Assembly: GCA_035516795.1 (NCBI GenBank)
Contig: DATIZX010000076.1
Location: 1 to 64,000, forward strand
Length of the DNA: 64,000 nucleotides
Source: DATJBF01 sp035516795
GTDB lineage: Bacteria; Verrucomicrobiota; Verrucomicrobiia; Palsa-1439
Direction of reading: 5' to 3'
The position numbers and the translations under genes are program-made. Of the stretch, positions 1 through 8,679 are shown in pieces (position 1 is the stretch's first letter; each line of letters begins with the position of its first letter). The notes under the pieces were generated by a model that saw only the letters and a list, made by a program, of their open reading frames with translations, was not told the DNA's origin and did no database searches.

Positions 1-141
1 TGGGTGCGCACCCTGGTCGTGCCGGCCCGCACCGAATACCCGCTGTTCTTGCCTTACAACCGACTTGGCACCCAGACCGATGTCCTGCTCAACCGCGTCT
101 TCCTCAGTGAAGGTCAGGTCAACCTCTGGATCAAACCGTAA
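1..141 (+). CDS. C-terminal end of an unrecognised protein (partial)
   Basis: Frame 1 is open from the window edge to a TAA at 139-141 and gives 46 residues, ending in VNLWIKP. The composition (alternating hydrophobic and polar residues, several Pro, Tyr and Asn) looks like a beta-rich tail of a real protein, but I cannot assign a family from so little. It is on the plus strand, convergent with the large minus-strand polysaccharide locus, so it is the first gene outside that locus on the left. The beginning lies outside the window. Confidence 0.5.
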   Translation, partial: WVRTLVVPARTEYPLFLPYNRLGTQTDVLLNRVFLSEGQVNLWIKP

Positions 142-200
142 GTGCGGTTCGGAAAAGCCAGAGAACCGAAGCCGGGGATTCAACAGAAGACGCTATGTGG
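142..200. terminator. Convergent intergenic gap with a hairpin, possible weak terminator
   Basis: This 59-base gap separates two convergent reading frames. It contains a perfect 6-base inverted repeat, CGGTTC at 145-150 and GAACCG at 163-168, with a 12-base loop. No T-run follows on either strand, so it is not a canonical intrinsic terminator. Its position at the end of the minus-strand locus is the main reason to list it. Confidence 0.25.
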
Positions 201-2105
201 TCATTGCGTGTTGACCGCGAAGGGCAGGTTTCTTGCCTGGGGTAATTCCTCGAGGGAAATGCGAAATTGACGGACGGCGACATCGTGTTGCCGGCATAAC
301 GCTTTGATTTGTTCAAGTTCTCCAGGGGCGATCTTTGGGGTGGCAATGATCAATTCCTCAATACCGCCTTCTTGAAGCACTTCCGGCAAAATCTCCATCG
401 ACCCAAGGATGGGATAGCCATGGAGAATTTTGCGATTTCGGCCATGGTGCTCATCTATAAAACCGACCGGCGCGAGGGAATGATGTTGGTTTGCGAGCAG
501 TTCGCAAATAAGGAGGCTGGCGCTGGGACCGGTGCCGTAGATCAGGATACGCTTTTTATGAGCGGGATTTGACTGAGCGTAGTAGTGAATCAAGCGTGCG
601 GAAAAACGGGATCCGAGCAAAAAGGAACTCATAATGTAAAAATCGACAATCAGAGTTGCGATGCTGAATTTTCCAATCTGCAGATAATTGACCACGAGCG
701 CAGCCGCCACTGTCCCAAGAATCATGGAACGAAATCCGCGTAGCATTTCCGGCAGGCCTGCCTGCCGCCAGCGTATACGATACAATCCCGAGAGATGAAA
801 CACGACAATCTTCGTTAGCAGTATGGCCGGCAGGGTGGCGATGAACGTAATTTTGGTTTCACCTTCAAACACTCCGTTGTGGAGGAGCCAATACGTTAGA
901 TAGTAAGCCAGTGATACCATCACGAGATCGATTGGAATTTGGAAAGATTCGTATCCAAGTACAGGAAACCGAGAAAGAGGGATCAGCGATCCATTGCGCA
1001 AGAATTGAAGTTCCTCATACCGCAGTTTTCGAATCCCCAACACGACAGCGACCCCGATCGCGGCGAGTACGACGCCCGTATTGATATTGCGATAAGAGGC
1101 AGTGACAATGGCCGCGACGCTCATGGCGGCGCAAATGGCATATAGGAAGATGACCGCATTGCGATGATAAATGCCAAGGCGCATGAGACGATGGTGAATA
1201 TGATCGCGGTCGGCGACAAACATTGCCTTGCTCCGCATAAAGAACACGCGATACGTGCCTTGCCCGGTCGTTTCCCACACGTGCATCGCGCGGAGAAAAC
1301 GTCGAATCATGGCCAACAGCGCATCCATAATCGGCAACCCGAAAGCCAGCATAGGGATCAGAATCGAAACGGCCACCGTGCTTTTTTGTGAAGTAGTGAT
1401 GCTCAGTACGGCCAGGGTAAAGCCGAGGAACAAGCTGCCGGAATCGCCTAGGAAGATCGAGGCCGGGTGGAAATTATAAGGCAGAAACCCCAAGAGACAA
1501 CCAGCTAACGCCGAACAGATCAGGGCCAATTCGACATTTTGTCCAAGCAGGGCGATCCCTACGAGCGTCAATGAGGAAATCAATGCAATGCCGCTGGCGA
1601 GACCATCCAAACCGTCGATGAGGTTGAAAGCATTCGTCAATCCAACGATCCACAGCAGCGTGATGGGAATACTCCACATGCCGAGGTTGATCGATACTCC
1701 CCAAGGAAGGTCCAGCCGATTGATGACATAGCCGAAGCACATGGCACAACAGGCAGCCAGCGCTTGCGTCAGGAATTTTACTCGCGCGCCGAGGGGACGA
1801 AGATCGTCAAAGATGCCCAGCGCCACGATAATGGAGGCGGCACCAAGATAGCCGGTCCACCAATGCTTCCCAATCGTTGCGATGGGGTGCGAGACCAGGG
1901 CAAATGGTGAGAGCGTGAGGAACAGCATCAACGTAAACGAAATGAAAATGACTACGCCACCCAGACGAGGAATGGGCCGGTCGTGAACTTTCCGCTCATT
2001 CGGGAGATCCATGGCATTCACGCGCACCGCCAACCAGCGGACTAGGGGAGTTAGCGCGAATGATACTGCGAACCCACCGATGAACAGTAGAATGTATTTG
2101 CCCAT
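201..2105 (-). CDS. WecA/MraY-type polyprenyl-phosphate sugar-1-phosphate transferase fused to a Rossmann domain
   Basis: 634 residues from the ATG at 2105; a TTG nine codons upstream is also open, but the ATG gives the natural membrane start MGKYILLF. The first ~350 residues are a polytopic transferase that would load the first sugar phosphate onto undecaprenyl phosphate. They show DDLRPL (near 100), NLIDGLDGLASG (near 162), GDSGSL (near 222) and the WecA-type HIHHRL (near 303). The second part has several more membrane segments (about 390-510) and then a nucleotide-binding Rossmann fold beginning RILIYGTGPSA near 530, as in the N-terminal half of WbaP/FlaA1-like proteins. It is the last gene of the locus. 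The fusion of a polytopic transferase to a monotopic-family accessory half is unusual. The sugar is not predictable. Confidence 0.85.
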   Translation of the reverse strand: MGKYILLFIGGFAVSFALTPLVRWLAVRVNAMDLPNERKVHDRPIPRLGGVVIFISFTLMLFLTLSPFALVSHPIATIGKHWWTGYLGAASIIVALGIFDDLRPLGARVKFLTQALAACCAMCFGYVINRLDLPWGVSINLGMWSIPITLLWIVGLTNAFNLIDGLDGLASGIALISSLTLVGIALLGQNVELALICSALAGCLLGFLPYNFHPASIFLGDSGSLFLGFTLAVLSITTSQKSTVAVSILIPMLAFGLPIMDALLAMIRRFLRAMHVWETTGQGTYRVFFMRSKAMFVADRDHIHHRLMRLGIYHRNAVIFLYAICAAMSVAAIVTASYRNINTGVVLAAIGVAVVLGIRKLRYEELQFLRNGSLIPLSRFPVLGYESFQIPIDLVMVSLAYYLTYWLLHNGVFEGETKITFIATLPAILLTKIVVFHLSGLYRIRWRQAGLPEMLRGFRSMILGTVAAALVVNYLQIGKFSIATLIVDFYIMSSFLLGSRFSARLIHYYAQSNPAHKKRILIYGTGPSASLLICELLANQHHSLAPVGFIDEHHGRNRKILHGYPILGSMEILPEVLQEGGIEELIIATPKIAPGELEQIKALCRQHDVAVRQFRISLEELPQARNLPFAVNTQ

Positions 2106-2160
2106 ACCCTTTGTACGCTCGCCTCTTTCCAATCCTACAATATGTTGGCCTTCAAGGCAA

Positions 2161-3135
2161 CTAATGTTCGCTTAATTGTTGCTCATACCAACGGATGGTA
2201 GTGCGAAGCCCATCTGGCAAACTTGTTTTTGCGGAAAAACCGAACTCCCGTGCGGCTTTCTCAGTATCCAGACAGCGTCGTGGCTGGCCATCCGGCTTTG
2301 CAGGGTCCCAGCGAATCTCACCAGTGAAATTTGTCAACTTGGCGATGATGCTGACCAAATCTTTAACGGAAATCTCCTTTCCGCTACCAACGTTCACGGG
2401 GTCGGCTTTATTGTAACGTTCCGCAGCTAGGAGGATGGCTTCTGCCGCATCGGCCACGTACAAGAACTCACGAGTCGGGGTGCCAGTGCCCCAGCATTCG
2501 ATGAATCCGTCGCCCCGCGCGCGAGCATCGATACATTTCTTGATAAGAGCAGGGATTACGTGGGAAGACTTAGGATCGAAATTATCCCGCGGTCCATAGA
2601 GGTTAACGGGCAGAAGATAGATCGCATTCAGACCGTATTCCTGGCGGTACGCCTGACACTGCACCAGCAAGGACTTCTTCGCAATTCCGTAAGGCGCATT
2701 GGTTTCCTCAGGATAACCGTTCCACAGATCTGTTTCTTGGAAGGGAACCGGGGCGAATTTCGGGTAGGCGCAAATCGTACCGACGACAACCAACTTGGGG
2801 AGCCGAAATTGCCTTGCTTGCTCGATCAGTTCGATCCCCATGATGGCGTTTTCATAAAAAAACTGGCCCGGATGCTCTCGATTCGCGCCAATCCCTCCGA
2901 CCACTGCTGCTAGGTGCAGCACCAAGGTTGGGCGAGCATCTTTGAACAGGCGAGCAATGTCTGCACGGTCGCGCAAGTCGTATTCTTTGCTGCGCGGCGC
3001 AAAGATCTTGCCGCAACCAGATTCCTTCATGGCGTCCACGACGAATGAGCCGAGAAACCCTCTCCCACCAGTTACGACCACGCGTTGATTTCGCCAGAAT
3101 TGCATGTTGGTCTGATCTTTCAAAGTTTGCTTCAC
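2161..3135 (-). CDS. fcl: GDP-L-fucose synthase
   Basis: 324 residues. An extended short-chain dehydrogenase that epimerises and reduces GDP-4-keto-6-deoxymannose to GDP-L-fucose with NADPH. Visible are the nucleotide motif GGRGFLGS (23-30), the family stretch AYPKFAPVPFQE (123-134) and the catalytic Tyr149/Lys153 in YGIAK. The GTG start at 3135 overlaps the stop of gmd (GTGA); an internal ATG at 3105 would shorten it by ten residues and is equally possible. Together with gmd it forms a complete GDP-mannose to GDP-fucose branch. No mannose-1-phosphate guanylyltransferase is in the window, so GDP-mannose must come from elsewhere. Confidence 0.93.
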   Translation of the reverse strand: MKQTLKDQTNMQFWRNQRVVVTGGRGFLGSFVVDAMKESGCGKIFAPRSKEYDLRDRADIARLFKDARPTLVLHLAAVVGGIGANREHPGQFFYENAIMGIELIEQARQFRLPKLVVVGTICAYPKFAPVPFQETDLWNGYPEETNAPYGIAKKSLLVQCQAYRQEYGLNAIYLLPVNLYGPRDNFDPKSSHVIPALIKKCIDARARGDGFIECWGTGTPTREFLYVADAAEAILLAAERYNKADPVNVGSGKEISVKDLVSIIAKLTNFTGEIRWDPAKPDGQPRRCLDTEKAAREFGFSAKTSLPDGLRTTIRWYEQQLSEH

Positions 3136-4154
3136 TGTTGCCCCACATCAACCATCGGCACTTTTCCCGCCAATTGGTCCTGCAGCATGTTCAGGTCTGC
3201 GTCCACCATCAATGTTATCAAGTCTTTGAATCGGGTCTTTGGTATCCATCCCAGCACTTTTTTCGCCTTGGAGGCATCGCCGATCAGGAGATCCACCTCC
3301 GCAGGCCGATAATACCGTTTGTCAATCTCGACATATTGTTGCCAATCCAAACCAACATGGTTGAAAGCTTCGGCGCAGAATTCTTTCACCGAATGCGTTT
3401 CGCCCGTGGCGATGACGTAATCATCCGGTTTGTCTTGCTGCAACATCTGCCACATCGCCTCGCAGTACTCGGGCGCGTAACCCCAATCGCGCTTGGCGTC
3501 CAGATTCCCCAGATACAACTTGTTCTGCAGACCAAGTTTGATGTGCGCCACGCCCCGCGTGATCTTGCGGGTCACAAAGGTTTCACCCCGGCGAGGGGAT
3601 TCGTGATTGAACAGGATCCCATTGCAGGCATATAGATTGTAACTCTCTCGGTAGTTGACGGTCGCCCAATAAGCGAAAACTTTGGACACACCATAGGGGC
3701 TGCGTGGGTGAAAGGCTGTCGTCTCTCGCTGTGGGATTTCAGCGACTTTCCCATACATCTCGCTGGAAGAGGCCTGATAAAAACGAAGATTACTGCCTGT
3801 TTCGCGAATGGCTTCCAAGATGCGAATGGTCCCAACCGCGGTAATGTCGGCGGTGTACTCCGGGATGTCGAAACTCACGCGCACATGGCTCTGAGCACCG
3901 AGGTGATAGATCTCGTCTGGTTTCAAATCGTACAACATCTTTACCAGACTGACCGAATCGCTCAGATCGCCATAGTGCAGAAAGAACTTAACGCCTCGCG
4001 TATGCGGGTCTTGGTAAAGATGGTCAATGCGAGCGCTGTTGAAAGAACTAGCTCGTCGAATGATGCCGTGAACCTCGTAACCTTTGTTCAATAGCAGCTC
4101 TGCCAGGTACGATCCATCTTGACCTGTAATTCCCGTGATCATCGCTCGTTTCAT
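3132..4154 (-). CDS. gmd: GDP-mannose 4,6-dehydratase
   Basis: 340 residues, the normal length for the family. It converts GDP-D-mannose to GDP-4-keto-6-deoxy-D-mannose, the substrate of the overlapping fcl product. The NADP-binding TGITGQDG is at 7-14, SSSEMYG at 129-135 and the catalytic YGVSK (Tyr154, Lys158) follows. The long motif region around IRRASSFNSARIDHLY is typical of GMD. Its start codon overlaps the end of the upstream glycosyltransferase (4151), which indicates translational coupling in the same transcript. GDP-4-keto-6-deoxymannose could also be drawn off to GDP-rhamnose or perosamine, but the adjacent fcl argues for fucose. Confidence 0.95.
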   Translation of the reverse strand: MKRAMITGITGQDGSYLAELLLNKGYEVHGIIRRASSFNSARIDHLYQDPHTRGVKFFLHYGDLSDSVSLVKMLYDLKPDEIYHLGAQSHVRVSFDIPEYTADITAVGTIRILEAIRETGSNLRFYQASSSEMYGKVAEIPQRETTAFHPRSPYGVSKVFAYWATVNYRESYNLYACNGILFNHESPRRGETFVTRKITRGVAHIKLGLQNKLYLGNLDAKRDWGYAPEYCEAMWQMLQQDKPDDYVIATGETHSVKEFCAEAFNHVGLDWQQYVEIDKRYYRPAEVDLLIGDASKAKKVLGWIPKTRFKDLITLMVDADLNMLQDQLAGKVPMVDVGQQ

Positions 4155-5365
4155 GCTTCCTCCTTTGCCTCCATAATCTCAATCATTCTCGGCATCAAAG
4201 CCGATTTGGATATCTGACCGGCCCATCGATTCACACCCCCTCGCGGCAACGGTCGTTCGCAAGCAGCCATTTTCAATACATGTTCAATCACCGGCTTTAT
4301 GTTGCCGTGTTGAACCACACACGCCTGGCCGTCGCGGTTCGTCTCGCGCAGAATCTCACCAATGTGACTCTCTGTGGGACCGATCGCCAGCACCGGTACG
4401 CCGATCATCAGTATATTGTAAATCTTGCAGGGATGCACGATTCCGGTGAAGGCGTTTCCCATCACAACCACGTGCAGATCAGCGCTCGACAAAGACGCTG
4501 ATAATTGATCCAAAGGCTGGTAAGGCAGGCAAGTGATATTCGCGAGGCGTTGGTCGCGCGCGAAAGCTTGCACTTTTCGGAACTCGCTTCCACCACCCAC
4601 AAAACAAAATGCAATGCGGGACTCTTGACTGAGTTGTTCCGCGGCGCGCAATAGCGTGTCCAAAGGATGACAGGGACTGTGATTGCCGGAGTACATCACC
4701 ACAAACTTATTGTTCAAGCCGTGGCGCTCTCGGAAGGACTGCCGCCCGGAAAGATCGTAAGAGACCATGTCATCATGCGACCAGGGACGGATCACCGCAA
4801 CTTTCTCTGGCGCAATACCCTTCTGCACAATGCGCTCCTTCATAAAACGGTCAAGGGCCACAACGTTTTGCGCCTGCCGCAGACTGTAGCGGAGCATGTT
4901 CTCCAGAATTCGAGCGGCCAAGGAATCCGCTTTCAACCATCCGGCGGCGATGGATTCGTCGGGATTGAGGTCCATCACCCAGAAAACGAAACGGCCACCT
5001 TTCCAGCGGACAAACAGTGCCCCCAAGAATGAAATCAAAGGTGGAGAGGTCATCGCCAGCACCACGTCAAATTGAGGCAGCCAAATCAATCGCAGCACGC
5101 AACTGAACAGGTAGCTGCCAAAATCCGCCGCGCGGCGCCACTTGGCACCTTTCCCCAAACCCATACTCGGAATCCGGACAATCTCAATGCCGCGCCACCT
5201 TTCGCGTTTGGCGAAACGCGTCGCGGGATTATCGTAGCCACGTTGGCTGGCGATCACCGTCACCTGGTGCCCACGCTCCGCAAGTCCGACAGCCAGATCC
5301 GTCAGGTGCTGTGCGGTCGAGGCCACATCAGGGTAGAAGCACTGGTTCAGTAACAGGATGCGCAT
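4151..5365 (-). CDS. GT4-fold glycosyltransferase (WbuB-like)
   Basis: 404 residues from the ATG at 5365 (MRILLLNQCFYPD); an ATG at 5392 is also in frame but would overlap the previous gene. A retaining GT-B glycosyltransferase. The N-terminal half has the GT4 acceptor-domain pattern (YPDVASTAQHLTDLAVGLAERGHQV), and the C-terminal half has the donor-binding region with VVMYSGNHSPCHPLDTLL and a PCKIYNILMIGVPVLA segment like that of WbuB L-fucosamine transferases. Two hydrophobic stretches (about 90-120) suggest membrane association. It lies directly before gmd and fcl, so GDP-fucose or a related 6-deoxysugar is a reasonable but unproven donor. Confidence 0.85.
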   Translation of the reverse strand: MRILLLNQCFYPDVASTAQHLTDLAVGLAERGHQVTVIASQRGYDNPATRFAKRERWRGIEIVRIPSMGLGKGAKWRRAADFGSYLFSCVLRLIWLPQFDVVLAMTSPPLISFLGALFVRWKGGRFVFWVMDLNPDESIAAGWLKADSLAARILENMLRYSLRQAQNVVALDRFMKERIVQKGIAPEKVAVIRPWSHDDMVSYDLSGRQSFRERHGLNNKFVVMYSGNHSPCHPLDTLLRAAEQLSQESRIAFCFVGGGSEFRKVQAFARDQRLANITCLPYQPLDQLSASLSSADLHVVVMGNAFTGIVHPCKIYNILMIGVPVLAIGPTESHIGEILRETNRDGQACVVQHGNIKPVIEHVLKMAACERPLPRGGVNRWAGQISKSALMPRMIEIMEAKEEA

Positions 5366-5378
5366 CGCTCGAGCCCGT

Positions 5379-6215
5379 TCATATCCGCGCATTTTCCTCG
5401 CGCCGTTTGAGTTCCTCCATCTTGAGGACGATCATGTATTCGTACATCGAGATCAGCCGGCAATATACCAGTCCAGCCCGTCCGTCCAAAAAGCCCAGGC
5501 GGAGCACGTACATGTAAAGGAATCGCAACAAGGGACGGAAAGGAAGATGGAACGAGAGGGTTTTCAATGCCTTGCGGCGCGACGCTTTATCAGGGCTGAA
5601 CAAGGAAGGTGACGGGCCGGTTTCCCCGCGCAGAATTTTCATCCCTTCCATTGCCTCCCACTGCGCGTACTGATTGTGTTTGGCAATCCATTCCGTCAAA
5701 CCCTTGCTGAAGTTGTAGTGCAACAACTGAGATTGAAGGTGGCCGTGAGTACCGCGCAGAACCGGCGTAGGGTTCACCAGCCGTTCGAAGCGAATTTTGT
5801 CAGGCTGAAAAAATCGCATGATGGCTTCTGTGCGGAACGAATGCTTCAGCCATTGGCCCATGAAGTAGTTCTTGCGGCCGCAGTAAAAAGCGACGCGCCG
5901 CTCGCCAGCGTCTGTTGCAATCGCCACAATCTCCTGACGAAGTTCCTCGGGCATCCGTTCGTCTGCGTCCAAATAAAAGACCCACGGATGCTTAAACTCG
6001 ATATGTTCCATCGCCCAATTCTGGTGCGCCGCCCAATTATCGAACTTCCGCTGAATGACGCGCCCCCCGGCCGCACGTGCGATTTCTGTAGTCTGGTCGG
6101 TGCTGAACGAATCGAGGACGACGATGTCGTCCGACCATTTCACGGAGTCCAGACAGGCGGGAAGATTTTGCTCTTCATTGAGCGTGAGCACCAAGATGGA
6201 TACGTTTGCCTGCAT
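5379..6215 (-). CDS. Family 2 glycosyltransferase (WaaE/KdtX-like)
   Basis: 278 residues, starting MQANVSILVLTLNEEQNLPACLDSV. This is the inverting GT-A fold of the WaaE group, with LNEE near 12, VVLDSFSTDQT near 35 and the metal/nucleotide DxD region FYLDADERMPEE near 95-107. The C-terminal third carries a positively charged amphipathic region (FHLPFRPLLRFLYMYVLRLGFLDGRAG). That region is common in this subfamily and usually membrane-associated. The stop overlaps the possible upstream start of the next gene. Donor and acceptor cannot be read from sequence. Confidence 0.87.
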   Translation of the reverse strand: MQANVSILVLTLNEEQNLPACLDSVKWSDDIVVLDSFSTDQTTEIARAAGGRVIQRKFDNWAAHQNWAMEHIEFKHPWVFYLDADERMPEELRQEIVAIATDAGERRVAFYCGRKNYFMGQWLKHSFRTEAIMRFFQPDKIRFERLVNPTPVLRGTHGHLQSQLLHYNFSKGLTEWIAKHNQYAQWEAMEGMKILRGETGPSPSLFSPDKASRRKALKTLSFHLPFRPLLRFLYMYVLRLGFLDGRAGLVYCRLISMYEYMIVLKMEELKRREENARI

Positions 6216-6221
6216 CTGTAC

Positions 6222-6896
6222 TCAGGGTTTCTTTGCTTCCACGAGAAGCGTGTGCGGTGCCTCGGGCGTATTCTCGTATTCGCTGGAAAGCAATTGGTTG
6301 TCGATGAGAAGCGGGTAGGCCGTGTCGGTGATCGGCCGGCACTGATGAATGTCCACGAATCCAATCTGGGACGCGAGCTCCTGCAAATAGGAAAAAGTCA
6401 GTATGGTGAGATGTTCGCCGCGACATAGGAGGAAATTGGCGAAGCGACCTCCGACACTTTCTCGTTTGTCTGGAAAGTCAGAAAACCACGCGGCATCACC
6501 TTCCACCAGCTTCTTCGCGGCGGCATCACCATTCGGGCCGCCAATTCGTATGATTCCACCAGGCTTCAGGCACCGAAATAAATCCTCCAAATGGGAAGTC
6601 AAGTTGCTGTCGGGCAGATGTTCAATGACGTGATGAGAATAGAAGGCGTCCACGGTTCCATCATGAAAGGGCAACCGATTGCGCAGGTCGGCCCACACGT
6701 CGATCTTGGCGCTCACGAGATTCGCGTCGACGTTGATCCAGCCGTCCAGATAATGGGCTTGGCCGGGACCCAAATGGACTTTGACGGTGGCGGTGCCGTT
6801 CCGAGGCGCTCGGAAGTGCTTATATACCAAGCCACTCAACCACATTGGCCAACGCATCAGGCCAAAGTAGGCGGCCTTGGTTCTCCTTCTGATCAT
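6222..6896 (-). CDS. Class I SAM-dependent methyltransferase
   Basis: 224 residues. The central motif VHLGPGQAHYLDGWINVD (about 40-57) is the glycine-rich SAM-binding loop of a group of predicted methyltransferases common in polysaccharide loci. Motif VDAFYSHHVIEHLPDS follows near 85, with the typical helix-loop, and then KPGGIIRIGGPN near 115. The target is unknown; a sugar hydroxyl or carboxyl on the glycan is the obvious candidate. It sits seven bases upstream of a glycosyltransferase gene and 30 bases after the carbamoyltransferase gene. Confidence 0.8.
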   Translation of the reverse strand: MIRRRTKAAYFGLMRWPMWLSGLVYKHFRAPRNGTATVKVHLGPGQAHYLDGWINVDANLVSAKIDVWADLRNRLPFHDGTVDAFYSHHVIEHLPDSNLTSHLEDLFRCLKPGGIIRIGGPNGDAAAKKLVEGDAAWFSDFPDKRESVGGRFANFLLCRGEHLTILTFSYLQELASQIGFVDIHQCRPITDTAYPLLIDNQLLSSEYENTPEAPHTLLVEAKKP

Positions 6897-6926
6897 CGGT
6901 TGTTCCGATCGACGAGGCGCGCCGTG

Positions 6927-8678
6927 CTAAGACAGCTTGGAAACAACATAATGTCCCAGAGCAAGGGTATCGATATCGTTCCTCGAAAAACAGGCCACGG
7001 CTTGTTCCGGCGTATCCACGATCGGTTCGTTCTCATTGAAGCTGGTATTCAAGAGAGTTGCGACACCGCTCCGACGACGGAAAGCCTCAATCAAGTCATA
7101 ATAAAGCGGATTATGTGAACGTTCGATGCTCTGTAATCGGCCCGTGCCATCCACGTGAGTAATGGCCGGTAATTTCGGCCGCCATTCAGGTCGAATCTTC
7201 ACAACATGCATCATGAACGGACTCAGGATGTCTTGCTCGAAATACGTGCTGACATATTCCTTCAAGACAGTCGGAGCAAATGGGCGGAACGATTCGCGCC
7301 GCTTGATCTTCGTATTGATGATGTCTTTCATGTTGGGGATGGAAGGATTCGCCAGAATCGATCGGTTGCCCAATGCGCGCGGCCCCCACTCGCTACGTCC
7401 TTGATACCAGCCCACCACTTTCCCTTGAACCAGCAAGTCAGCGACAGCCTCCACAAGCTGTGCGTCGGTGGGGTAATGATGAACAGCATGCCCGCTCGAT
7501 TCCGCAGTCTGCTTCAATTGCGACTCCGGATATTCCGGTCCCCAGTAGGCATGGTTCATGTAAAACCGCTTGTTTTGTCCCAATATTTCATGCCAGCAGT
7601 AGTACGCTGCTCCGAGACATGTTCCGTCATCTGACGCGGCGCACTGGTTGTAGTACTTCTGAAAACGTGATTCGCGTAGAATGCGTGCATTGGCGACACC
7701 ATTGAGGGCGCACCCCCCAGCCATCACCAACTGATCGGTACCGGGCACCAGTTGCTCCAGCTTTCGCATGCAATGCATTGCTACATCTTCAAAACGCACC
7801 TGCACCGAACGCGCGATGTCTTTATCACGTTGCTGCAGCGGCTCGGTGCGTTGACGCGGTGGGCCGAGCCGCTTCACGATGGCGTCGGTGTAGAGGCGGC
7901 CCATGATGATGTGATTGCGATCATCCACGGCGCCACTTTGACCGCCTTCATGCATCCCGAAATAGCCGGGCTTGAGGTGGAACCATCCACTCCCATTCAG
8001 CGAGACCCACTCTTGCATCAGATCCGCGTACCGATCCTCACCGTACGGCGCCAAACCCATGACCTTGTATTCTTCGCCAAATTCATCGAACCCAATAAAC
8101 TGACAAAGAGCCGTGTAGAAGAAACCGAGACTGTGGGGCAGATACACTCGATCCAAAACCTCGATGTGCGAACCTTCGCATCGGGCCGCCATTGCACTCA
8201 CGAAATCACCCGACGCATCGTAGGAGAACCCGGCGGTCAAGCTCTCAAAGGGCGATACATAATAAGCGCTTGCGATATGTGCCAGATGATGTTCGACCCA
8301 CACCGTCTCGAATTTCACCCGAGCCGCATCTTCTTCACAAATTGCCGCGAGCTGGTCGATTGTGCTCTGAGTTTTTGAATTGCGCCGAAAATGTTCCCAC
8401 ACGGCGCCGGCGGCCTTCACCGGCCGTCTGGCCACATAGGCCATCTTCGCCCGGTAATTGGCCTTCGGATTGCGTGCAATTGCGACGTGCGTCACATCGT
8501 TCAAGCTCACGCCGGATTCCTGCAACGAACGGCGAATTGCGTTCTCGGGGAAGCGCGGACAATGTTTCTCCCGTTGCTCGAGTCGCTCCTCCGCGACGGC
8601 GAACTTCAATTCGCCATCGATCACTACGCAGGCCGCCGAATCAGCGTGAAACGCATTAATTCCCAAAATCACCGCCAT
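6927..8678 (-). CDS. Carbamoyltransferase, NodU/CmcH family
   Basis: 583 residues, the full family length. It would transfer a carbamoyl group from carbamoyl phosphate to a sugar hydroxyl through a carbamoyl-adenylate. The N-terminal Kae1-like domain starts LGINAFHADSAACVV and has the metal-binding HHLAHIASA (130-138). The C-terminal YrdC-like domain contains YQGRSEWGPRALGNRSIL (about 437-454), the family hallmark. Its start is separated by one base from the stop of asnB, so the two are almost certainly co-translated. In the genome context it is a decoration enzyme for the exported polysaccharide. Confidence 0.92.
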   Translation of the reverse strand: MAVILGINAFHADSAACVVIDGELKFAVAEERLEQREKHCPRFPENAIRRSLQESGVSLNDVTHVAIARNPKANYRAKMAYVARRPVKAAGAVWEHFRRNSKTQSTIDQLAAICEEDAARVKFETVWVEHHLAHIASAYYVSPFESLTAGFSYDASGDFVSAMAARCEGSHIEVLDRVYLPHSLGFFYTALCQFIGFDEFGEEYKVMGLAPYGEDRYADLMQEWVSLNGSGWFHLKPGYFGMHEGGQSGAVDDRNHIIMGRLYTDAIVKRLGPPRQRTEPLQQRDKDIARSVQVRFEDVAMHCMRKLEQLVPGTDQLVMAGGCALNGVANARILRESRFQKYYNQCAASDDGTCLGAAYYCWHEILGQNKRFYMNHAYWGPEYPESQLKQTAESSGHAVHHYPTDAQLVEAVADLLVQGKVVGWYQGRSEWGPRALGNRSILANPSIPNMKDIINTKIKRRESFRPFAPTVLKEYVSTYFEQDILSPFMMHVVKIRPEWRPKLPAITHVDGTGRLQSIERSHNPLYYDLIEAFRRRSGVATLLNTSFNENEPIVDTPEQAVACFSRNDIDTLALGHYVVSKLS

Positions 8679-8679
8679 A

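Noticed and set aside
3045..3635. 196-codon plus-strand frame opposite gmd/fcl
   Set aside because: Runs across two well-supported genes on the other strand and has no recognisable motif.
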